From: a bacterium
GTDB lineage: Bacteria > Patescibacteriota > Minisyncoccia > Minisyncoccales > Minisyncoccaceae
DNA: 5,482 nt
Reading direction: 5' to 3'
NCBI GenBank assembly: GCA_023229485.1
Contig: JALNZJ010000061.1
Span: 1 to 5,482, forward strand
Shown here: piece after piece, positions 1 through 5,259 of the stretch
How the letters are laid out: every line of letters starts with the position of its first letter
How positions within the stretch are numbered: the stretch's first letter is position 1
Translations under genes and position numbers: made by a program
Notes under the pieces: model-generated
Database searches by the model: none
The model's input: only the letters and a program-made list of their open reading frames with translations
Told to the model about the DNA's origin: nothing

Positions 1-68
1 TCGCGAGCCAAATTCTGAGAATTATTCACCATTCTCTGGGCTTTATTTGTAAAATTTATTACATCCAT
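1..68 (-). CDS. clpB: Clp-family AAA+ chaperone, N-terminal start only (probably ClpB)
   Basis: Only the first 22 codons lie in the window; the gene runs off the left edge. The translation begins MDVINFTNKAQRMVNNSQ and continues NLAR, the next codon starting GA (Glu or Asp). This matches the first helix of the Clp N-domain, where ClpB proteins typically have an F/L-T-x-K-A/F-Q start followed by a Q-x-L-A segment. ClpB is a cytosolic ATP-driven disaggregase that works with DnaK; ClpC instead feeds ClpP. The fragment looks more like ClpB, but ClpC/ClpA cannot be excluded from 22 residues. The ATG at 66-68 is chosen because the conserved helix begins right after it. No Shine-Dalgarno is visible upstream. 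A consensus promoter (138-165) and a CIRCE operator (96-122) precede it, which independently supports a heat-shock gene. Family call is fairly sure; the ClpB subtype is inferred. Confidence 0.75.
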   Translation of the reverse strand, partial: MDVINFTNKAQRMVNNSQNLAR

Positions 69-95
69 ATTTTTATAATAGACTAGTTTTCAAAT

Positions 96-122
96 TTAGC
101 ACTCGAAACCATAGTCCGCTAA
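96..122 (-). promoter_or_regulatory. CIRCE operator (HrcA binding site)
   Basis: On the plus strand the left arm is TTAGCACTC (96-104), a perfect match to the CIRCE arm. A spacer of exactly 9 bp (105-113) is followed by GTCCGCTAA (114-122), which matches 6 of 9 positions of the consensus arm GAGTGCTAA. Read along the minus-strand gene, the perfect GAGTGCTAA arm is proximal to the coding sequence. CIRCE is the known operator of the heat-shock repressor HrcA, found upstream of groE, dnaK and, in some lineages, clp genes. Here it lies just downstream of the predicted transcription start, in the untranslated leader of the Clp gene, the usual position for repression. The imperfect distal arm may weaken binding. 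Confidence 0.88.
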
Positions 123-137
123 TTTATCTCTATGCTC

Positions 138-165
138 ATTATATATTAAATAATCCAAATGTCAA
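138..165 (-). promoter_or_regulatory. Consensus sigma-70 promoter of the Clp gene
   Basis: On the minus strand TTGACA (160-165) and TATAAT (138-143) are both perfect consensus hexamers separated by 16 bp. Transcription should start near 131, giving a leader of about 60 nt that contains the CIRCE operator from roughly +9. The promoter lies only about 15 bp beyond the stop codon of the upstream pyrophosphatase gene, so the chaperone has its own transcription unit. A strong housekeeping promoter with a repressor site is the expected design for HrcA-controlled genes, rather than an alternative heat-shock sigma factor. Confidence 0.85.
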
Positions 166-179
166 AAGGTTGAATCTTT

Positions 180-710
180 TTAGACTAAAGTAAGGTACTT
201 TTTAAATTGAATTGCAGCAGACAATCGCATGTAATTATTCTTTTCCCTTCCCTCCATCTCGGCAAAAGTTCGAACCTCTCCATTGGGAATAAAAATAGCA
301 TCCCAACCAAATCCATTTGTTCCCTTTGGATTTTTAGTAATTAATCCTAAGGTTTCTCCGATAAAAAACTCTACAGACTTTCCGTCAAGAGAACAAGCTA
401 AGCATACCTTCGCAATAGCTTTTCTATTTTCCCCAAGCAAATTACAAATTTTATCCAAAGACAAATTCTCCAAAAAAGAACGGACAAGGGCACCAGGTAA
501 CCCTCCCATGTCCTCAAAAAAAAGCCCAGTATCTTCTACAAAAACCGGGTGATTTAATGTTTTATAAGCAGCCAATACCTTTTCTCGACTAACGTCTTCT
601 ACGCTAATGCTTTGAATCTCTGGTAATTCCAATTTTATTTGTTTAAGTTGAATTCCTAAAATATCCTGATATTCTTTAAGTTTATTGTCGTTTGAGGTAA
701 CAAAATACAT
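180..710 (-). CDS. rdgB: Non-canonical purine NTP pyrophosphatase, Ham1/RdgB family
   Basis: This is a cytosolic house-cleaning enzyme of the Ham1/RdgB family, which hydrolyses dITP, ITP and XTP to the monophosphate plus pyrophosphate and so keeps deaminated purines out of DNA and RNA. Visible family motifs in the 176-residue protein are the N-terminal phosphate-binding SNDNKLKE (6-13), ELPEIQS followed by S/R-EK (28-44), the metal-site VEDTGL (58-63), GGLPGAL (69-75), NGFGWDAIF (132-140) and TFAEME with EKN (148-158). The length is somewhat below the usual 190-200. One oddity is that the usual Ser-His-Arg base-contact motif after EKN reads NYMRLSA, so the histidine is absent though an arginine is nearby. 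The start at 710 is right against the first beta strand. It is the last gene of the tight cluster, 7 bp after the stop of the preceding small gene, with no Shine-Dalgarno. Family assignment is secure; exact substrate preference is not. Confidence 0.93.
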   Translation of the reverse strand: MYFVTSNDNKLKEYQDILGIQLKQIKLELPEIQSISVEDVSREKVLAAYKTLNHPVFVEDTGLFFEDMGGLPGALVRSFLENLSLDKICNLLGENRKAIAKVCLACSLDGKSVEFFIGETLGLITKNPKGTNGFGWDAIFIPNGEVRTFAEMEGREKNNYMRLSAAIQFKKYLTLV

Positions 711-717
711 TTTAATA

Positions 718-957
718 TTAATTATTAAGCGGTTTCTTAATGCCTAGCTTAATCGCTATTTCCCCAGCCCTTTCTTTGTCTTTCATATTTTCTTTTCTCT
801 CCAATACAAGAAAGGATATTCGATGGAAGAAATTATTATATACTATTCGATTTAATCTATCTAATTTTATTTGAAATGGAGCAGATAAAGCATCTTCGTT
901 AGAACCATTTTGTTGTTCCTGCAAAAAATGATTATAATCACTTTGCAATTTTTTCAT
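718..957 (-). CDS. Hypothetical small protein (79 aa)
   Basis: I do not recognise this family. The 79-residue product is soluble-looking and strongly charged, with no signal peptide, membrane segment, cysteine or obvious motif. The N-terminal third is Gln/Asn-rich (LQEQQNGSNED around 12-22); the rest looks helical, with a lysine/glutamate-rich stretch around 53-66 and a basic C-terminus. Its ATG overlaps the TGA stop of the preceding gene (ATGA at 954-957), and it ends 7 bp before the pyrophosphatase start. This arrangement suggests translational coupling and argues that it is a real gene. Purine-rich GAGAGAG lies more than 10 bases upstream, too far for a typical Shine-Dalgarno. The two small proteins could act as a pair, but nothing in the sequences shows how. 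Confidence 0.65.
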   Translation of the reverse strand: MKKLQSDYNHFLQEQQNGSNEDALSAPFQIKLDRLNRIVYNNFFHRISFLVLERKENMKDKERAGEIAIKLGIKKPLNN

Positions 958-1175
958 AAGATTTTTTTCTCTCTCGGAAAGCCCCTCTCCTGAAATTTCC
1001 CCTCTTCTGGTCGTAAATTTAATAACAAATCAAGCTTATCGGCTGGCAATAATTGATAACATTCATTGTAATGCTGAGAAACCACTCCTTCTTCCCATAA
1101 TATTTTTTGGGCAATAGAACTGTCCATCATTAATGGCTCAGGACCTAATTTAGATGATTCTGGATCAAAATTCAT
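954..1175 (-). CDS. Hypothetical small protein (73 aa)
   Basis: I do not recognise this family. The 73-residue acidic product has no signal peptide or membrane helix and contains one cysteine (in NECYQLL, about residue 39). The middle, from about residue 18 to 55, looks helical, with repeated leucines around LPADKLDLLLNL. The gene starts 7 bp after the stop of the RsiV-like membrane protein gene, and its TGA stop overlaps the ATG of the next small gene. It is the only gene in the window that ends in TGA, which supports TGA being a stop here rather than glycine as in Gracilibacteria/Absconditabacteria. The start has no Shine-Dalgarno, only AT-rich sequence. Position in a packed same-strand cluster is the main reason to believe it. 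Confidence 0.62.
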   Translation of the reverse strand: MNFDPESSKLGPEPLMMDSSIAQKILWEEGVVSQHYNECYQLLPADKLDLLLNLRPEEGKFQERGFPREKKIL

Positions 1176-1182
1176 TTTATAA

Positions 1183-1986
1183 TTATTTATTTGAATTAGA
1201 ATGTACCTTTAAATAATTTTTTGATTCCCAAAAGTTAATAGCAGTTTTTTGCTCTTCAAATCCATAAGAATCATAAAGAACAAAAGAATATGGAATAAAA
1301 TTATTAGAATCGAATATTAAAAAAAGTTGATTTGCGTTTAAGTACCAAGTAGAAAAATTTTTCTCTTCAGGAAGCAACACTTCTTCAACCTTTTTTTCTA
1401 CGCTAACCATGCTACTTCCGCCATTGACTTCATCAATCAACTCAGATGTTTTTCTAACTACTGAAGTTTTAAACACATCAGCAAGATAAATATAAACTTC
1501 ATTATTTTTATTTTCCGATTCGAGGACCTGAGGCAAAGAAACAATATTTTTAGTTTCCTGACTATAAGTCCAGCTAGAAGATACCTTACTCTGCAATACA
1601 TTTTCATTATATTTAGAAAAAACAGTAACAATAGAAACATATTCTCCGGATTGATATATTTCAGGGCTACTATTTTCGATTCGTATCGAACTAGAAACAC
1701 CAGATTTCTTCTTTTCAAAATCACTATCAATTACACTCTGAACCGTAGAAGGAAGATTTGAAGGTTTAATAAATTTTATCGAAGAATTTTCTTCCTTACT
1801 ATTCGTTAAGATTATGTCAGGTTTTGGATATACCTTTTCTTCAACCTTTCCATTAACTGCCACCACCCCATCGACAGTTTTATTAGAAGCATACTTTGGT
1901 GCAGAAAAAAAGGAAAACACTGTAAATACAAGCAATATTACTGCTAGTCCAAACCCTCCATAAATATAATATTTTTTTTCTTCCAT
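1183..1986 (-). CDS. Single-pass membrane protein with RsiV/DUF3298-like exported domain
   Basis: The 267-residue protein has a short basic N-terminus (MEEKKYY), one hydrophobic helix at about 9-28 without a clear cleavage site, a low-complexity linker to about 85, and a globular domain to the end. That domain resembles the DUF3298/RsiV family: a strand EYVSIVTVFSKYNEN (115-129) for the usual Y-x-S-V/I strand, WTYSQETKNIVSLPQVL (139-155) in place of the usual 'Y-D-x-x-T-G-K-x-I-x-L-x-D-L-F' region, and a C-terminal STWYLNANQLFLIFDSNNF (212-230) then IPYS, like the family's 'L-T-x-x-G-L-x-F-x-F-x-x-Y-x-V-x-P-Y-A'. RsiV of Bacillus is an anti-sigma factor that binds lysozyme with this outer domain; here no anti-sigma cytoplasmic part and no neighbouring sigma factor are seen, so that role should not be assumed. 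It starts 14 bp after the DUF4239-like gene and has no Shine-Dalgarno. The membrane anchor is clear; the family call is moderate. Confidence 0.8.
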   Translation of the reverse strand: MEEKKYYIYGGFGLAVILLVFTVFSFFSAPKYASNKTVDGVVAVNGKVEEKVYPKPDIILTNSKEENSSIKFIKPSNLPSTVQSVIDSDFEKKKSGVSSSIRIENSSPEIYQSGEYVSIVTVFSKYNENVLQSKVSSSWTYSQETKNIVSLPQVLESENKNNEVYIYLADVFKTSVVRKTSELIDEVNGGSSMVSVEKKVEEVLLPEEKNFSTWYLNANQLFLIFDSNNFIPYSFVLYDSYGFEEQKTAINFWESKNYLKVHSNSNK

Positions 1987-2000
1987 AAAATTATCATAAG

Positions 2001-2792
2001 TTACTTATTTTTTTCTATCCAAGAGTCTAATCTTCTTTGAGTTTGTAAAAATGGCTTTAAGGAAACATTTTCTACTGATCCTCCTTGTCCATAGCCGAAT
2101 GGATTATCCAAATTTTTAATAAAATAAATCATATAAATAAGCATAAAACTTACAAAAGAAATAAAGAAAACGCCCTCATAGAAAGGTTCCATTTTTATAA
2201 AAATAAACCCAGAAATAAGTATTATTGTGATAATCTCTGCAATCGCATAGCCAGTACCTATAAAATTAGTATCTTTAATAGTATGAGCCCTGTTTATTAA
2301 TTTTCTAATAGTATTTTGCTCTCCTTTCAATCTTGCAACAAAAGGAGGGTGAGATAATCCTTCTAATTTTATAAAACAATCATTAAATCCTTCCAAGTCA
2401 TCCATAACAGCTGCTGTTCCTTTCTTATTTTCAAACCAAGCAGATATATCACCACACATTTTTGAACAACTCTGGACTATCTCTATTCCAATGTCTTTAT
2501 TTTTTGATTTGTAAACAATCTTCCCTTCATCAGCGATACTTTCGATATTAGAAGAAATATCCGTAGGAATTTTTTCACTTTCCTTATAGTCTGACAAAAC
2601 TCCCGACACAAGAAAACCAATTAAAAAAATATTTGCTGAAATTATTGCTGTAAACAAAGGACTTAAAGAAAAAACTTCAAATCCGAACTGATGCATCAAA
2701 ACTTTTGCAACGACAATTGTAAAAATAACTGGAACAATCCGCCAAGCAAGTTTAAATTTTGGGTTCATTAAAATCATTTTTCTTTTACTCAT
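2001..2792 (-). CDS. Four-helix membrane protein, bestrophin-like (DUF4239) family candidate
   Basis: With the start chosen here the product has 263 residues and four predicted membrane helices, at about 17-34, 44-67, 178-199 and 206-227, with a soluble charged domain of about 110 residues between helices 2 and 3. The segment just after helix 2 (SDYKESEKIPTDISSNIES) and the DNPFGYG motif (229-235) after helix 4, followed by a PFL segment, resemble the DUF4239 bestrophin-like family. Function in bacteria is poorly known; ion conduction is only suggested by the name. The start is uncertain. The ATG at 2792 overlaps the upstream stop as ATGAGTAA, a typical coupling arrangement. An in-frame ATG at 2816 would add eight residues, but the GGAG next to it touches the ATG and encodes part of the conserved peptidoglycan-binding domain. 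ATGs at 2777 and 2768 are also possible. Membrane topology is confident, family assignment moderate. Confidence 0.8.
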   Translation of the reverse strand: MSKRKMILMNPKFKLAWRIVPVIFTIVVAKVLMHQFGFEVFSLSPLFTAIISANIFLIGFLVSGVLSDYKESEKIPTDISSNIESIADEGKIVYKSKNKDIGIEIVQSCSKMCGDISAWFENKKGTAAVMDDLEGFNDCFIKLEGLSHPPFVARLKGEQNTIRKLINRAHTIKDTNFIGTGYAIAEIITIILISGFIFIKMEPFYEGVFFISFVSFMLIYMIYFIKNLDNPFGYGQGGSVENVSLKPFLQTQRRLDSWIEKNK

Positions 2793-5166
2793 TATTAAGA
2801 GCTGCTCGAGTTGCATCTCCTACATTACCAGTTTGTCTTATTCCCTTTGCTTTCTGATATGCCATGACAGCAACACGCGTCATTGGACCAAAAGTACCTA
2901 TTGGCAATCCTTCAAAGTAACCCTCTTCAGCAAGTCTTTTTTGTAGCTCTAATACTTCATCATCTCCGGTAAGTCCAACATAAAGTAATTTAGTAAACTT
3001 AAATGATGTACTATTAGAAGAATTGGAGGTTATGGAACTACTCTTTGGAACAACAGAAACGACTAATGTGGCACACTGTCCTCCTGTTTGGCATATGTAT
3101 ACATTTGCTGTTCCGGTTCCAATACCAGCAACTATTGCTTTATTTCCCACTATTGCAGCCGAAGCGATATTAGAACTAGAATTATTAGAAATATAATAAT
3201 TACTACCACCGGTAATAGAAACCAGCACACCTTCGCCACTCTTCAAAGAAACATTATTTGGACTTAAAATAATAGAATTATTATTAGTATTATTTGTCGA
3301 AACACTACCAACTGAAACAGAAATTGGAACACAAGCATTATTAGAAGAACAAACAACTATAACCGCCACACCATTTGCAAGTCCAGATATGGTTAAATTA
3401 TTGCCAGAAACGCTAGTGCTAGCTACGGACGAACTAGAATTATAAGTGACGTAATAATTACTTACCCCTCCCGAAAGTGTAATAATCGAATTTTGTCCAA
3501 TTGCTATTGTTGGATTATTTTGACTAGCAGTTAAAAATGCAGACGAAATAGTTGATGTAGAGGTCGATCCCGTACTGCTAACAGTAACATAAAGAGTTGC
3601 ACACGAGCCAGAAGTCTGACAAACATAAATATTTGTACTACCTGCATTTAAGGCTGAAACCGTGACTGCACTTCCGCTAATCGCCGCTGAAGCAATACTA
3701 GAACTAGAATTATTAGAAATATAATAACTTCCTCCTCCAGTAATATAGACTGTAGAGCTTTGTCCTGTTGTTAACGAAAGAGAACTCTGACTTAATATAA
3801 TCGACGAAGAGCTAGTTCCATTACCATTAACAACTATCGCAAGATTAATACATCCTCCTTCTGCCGAGCAAACAGCTAAAGAAGAGGATCCAACTGAAAC
3901 ACCAGTAATTGTCACTATATTGCCGCTAATATTAGCCTGAAAAACATTACCTTGATATGAGGCCAAGGAATAAGGAGCTGATCCTCCAGAAACAGTAACC
4001 GTCAATGCTTGCCCTGTTAAAAGAGTTAAGCTACTTTGACTTAATGCGATATTTCCCCCACTAGCGACATAATTAACTATTATTGATAATGAGCTACAAT
4101 TGCCGACAGAACTACAAACAGTGACAATTGAAGTTCCATTAGCAATTCCATATAAATTAAGAGTGCTTCCATTTACGGATGCTTGGACATAGCTAGGATT
4201 AGAATTCGAAGAAAGATAATAAGTACTACCAGATCCTCCTGAGATAGAAACTGTAGTGTTTTGTCCGATCGCAACAGTTGGAGAGGCAGGACTGAAAACA
4301 AGAGTAGTATAACTTGCTGTACCAATTGTCACGTTTACAATACCACAATAACTTTGACCACTAGAACAAACAGTAATTGTAGAACTTCCATTACTATTTA
4401 AAGTGCTCAAATAAAGAATTGATCCAGTAATACTAGCCTGAATCACTCCAGCATTTGAATTACTCAAAATTGAATAAGTTCCAGTGCCTCCTGAAATAGA
4501 AATCGGAACTGTTTGGCCTGCGGCGATAGTAACGTTTGTTTGACTAAAAGTAATTGCACTAGCTCCAGAACTTTGAACAGTTACATAAATACTACCACAA
4601 TTTGTTGTACTTCCTTGAGAGCAAATAGTAACAACGGTTGAACCATAACTATTTGCAGTAATAGTGATTGAACTCCCACTTATACTAACATTTGCAATAG
4701 GAGCGTTGGAATTATTAGATAAATAAAGAGAACTACTTCCCGCAGTAATAGTTGATGATTGCCCAACTGACAAGACAACCCCAGTCTGACTTAAGGAAAG
4801 CGTCGTTGAAGATGTTGTGTATGGCCAAGCAGTACTAATTGATTGCTGCCCATTAACAGCAACATAAACAGCCGAAGAAGAAGCCATTCCATAAGTTCCC
4901 GTACTGATAGTATTTGAAAAATACCCCGTAGAATCAGTCGTTCCCATACTAGATATCTGTAGTCCAGAACCAGTTTTGGTATAATATAATAGAACGGTAG
5001 AGTTTGCATCTCCATTAACAGTAATCCTAACCAAGTCTCCATTCCCAGTACTTGCAACTGTTAAAATGGGAGTAGCGGCAAGGGCGATAGAATTAAAAGA
5101 CATCAGTACTATTGCAGCGAAAAAGGAAAAGATAAATAAAAAAATATTTTTAATATTCATAAACAT
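2785..5166 (-). CDS. Secreted Ig-like repeat protein with C-terminal peptidoglycan-binding domain
   Basis: This 793-residue exported protein has a Sec signal peptide (hydrophobic core about 8-24, likely cleavage after SIALA at 30), a beta-rich N-terminal domain (31-115), seven tandem repeats of about 77 residues resembling bacterial Ig-like (BIG) domains (122-198, 205-281, 288-365, 372-447, 455-529, 543-619, 630-706), a Ser/Asn linker (707-721) and a C-terminal peptidoglycan-binding domain of the PF01471 type (722-791; LQKRLAEEGYF, GTFGPMTRVAVMAYQ, TGNVGDATRAALN). Each repeat begins with hydrophobic-Ser-x-x-x-x-x-hydrophobic then GQ (GE in the last), has a central SGG/TGG turn, and ends with a cysteine pair. 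It is probably a cell-wall-attached surface protein for structure or adhesion; the ligand is unknown. The repeats are almost uncharged. An alternative start lies two codons in (5160); neither start has a Shine-Dalgarno. A candidate promoter lies upstream at 5222-5250. Architecture is confident, specific function unknown. Confidence 0.93.
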   Translation of the reverse strand: MFMNIKNIFLFIFSFFAAIVLMSFNSIALAATPILTVASTGNGDLVRITVNGDANSTVLLYYTKTGSGLQISSMGTTDSTGYFSNTISTGTYGMASSSAVYVAVNGQQSISTAWPYTTSSTTLSLSQTGVVLSVGQSSTITAGSSSLYLSNNSNAPIANVSISGSSITITANSYGSTVVTICSQGSTTNCGSIYVTVQSSGASAITFSQTNVTIAAGQTVPISISGGTGTYSILSNSNAGVIQASITGSILYLSTLNSNGSSTITVCSSGQSYCGIVNVTIGTASYTTLVFSPASPTVAIGQNTTVSISGGSGSTYYLSSNSNPSYVQASVNGSTLNLYGIANGTSIVTVCSSVGNCSSLSIIVNYVASGGNIALSQSSLTLLTGQALTVTVSGGSAPYSLASYQGNVFQANISGNIVTITGVSVGSSSLAVCSAEGGCINLAIVVNGNGTSSSSIILSQSSLSLTTGQSSTVYITGGGSYYISNNSSSSIASAAISGSAVTVSALNAGSTNIYVCQTSGSCATLYVTVSSTGSTSTSTISSAFLTASQNNPTIAIGQNSIITLSGGVSNYYVTYNSSSSVASTSVSGNNLTISGLANGVAVIVVCSSNNACVPISVSVGSVSTNNTNNNSIILSPNNVSLKSGEGVLVSITGGSNYYISNNSSSNIASAAIVGNKAIVAGIGTGTANVYICQTGGQCATLVVSVVPKSSSITSNSSNSTSFKFTKLLYVGLTGDDEVLELQKRLAEEGYFEGLPIGTFGPMTRVAVMAYQKAKGIRQTGNVGDATRAALNNE
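3049..4803 (-). repeat. Seven tandem Ig-like repeat units inside the surface protein gene
   Basis: Seven degenerate coding repeats of about 225-234 bp lie at 4573-4803, 4324-4554, 4072-4305, 3826-4053, 3580-3804, 3310-3540 and 3049-3279, separated by linkers of 18-39 bp. The fifth and seventh are much more alike than the others: both contain SIILS, YYISNNSSS, IASAAI and CQT-x-G-x-CATL. At DNA level they share an identical 29 bp block at 3171-3199 and 3699-3727. The third and sixth also share a P-T-V/I-A-I-G-Q-N segment. This pattern points to growth by internal duplication at different times. Unit boundaries are approximate and were set by eye from the shared strand and Cys positions. Confidence 0.88.
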
Positions 5167-5221
5167 ATTTTAATTAGATTTATAATTTATAACCAGAAAT
5201 TAATCTCACAAAAAAAATTAA

Positions 5222-5250
5222 CTTATATTTATATATAATACCACAAACAA
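5222..5250 (-). promoter_or_regulatory. Candidate sigma-70 promoter for the envelope cluster
   Basis: On the minus strand TATAAG (5222-5227) matches five of six -10 positions, and TTGTTT (5245-5250) lies 17 bp upstream as a weak -35 with TTG conserved. Transcription would start near 5215, about 50 bp before the surface-protein start. The spacer is extremely AT-rich and other -10-like words occur in it, so the exact site is uncertain. The 93 bp gap, by far the largest within the cluster, is the most natural place for a promoter. Confidence 0.4.
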
Positions 5251-5259
5251 AAAAATATG

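Noticed and set aside
160..182. Possible terminator after the pyrophosphatase gene (AAAAG paired with CTTTT)
   Set aside because: The stem is about five mostly A-T pairs and overlaps the -35 of the next promoter; no GC-rich stem with a T-run is present.
283..552. 89-codon open frame on the plus strand
   Set aside because: It lies wholly antisense to the pyrophosphatase gene, whose protein motifs are unmistakable, and its translation resembles no family.
954..957. Recoding of TGA as glycine (genetic code 25), fusing the two small genes
   Set aside because: The TGA coincides with an ATGA start overlap, the downstream gene is in another frame, and no other gene here contains in-frame TGA, so the standard code explains the data.
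1458..1730. 90-codon minus-strand frame inside the RsiV-like gene
   Set aside because: It is an out-of-frame shadow of the membrane protein; leucine/isoleucine-rich composition is expected from AT-rich DNA.
2085..2300. 71-codon plus-strand frame
   Set aside because: Antisense to the bestrophin-like gene, Asn/Lys/Ile-rich, no supporting context.
3049..4803. CRISPR array or tandem DNA satellite
   Set aside because: The periodicity of about 250 bp is that of protein domains; units differ widely in DNA sequence and keep one open reading frame.
4791..5057. 88-codon minus-strand frame rich in leucine and methionine
   Set aside because: Out-of-frame shadow of the N-terminal part of the surface protein, which has a signal peptide and clear repeats in the other frame.
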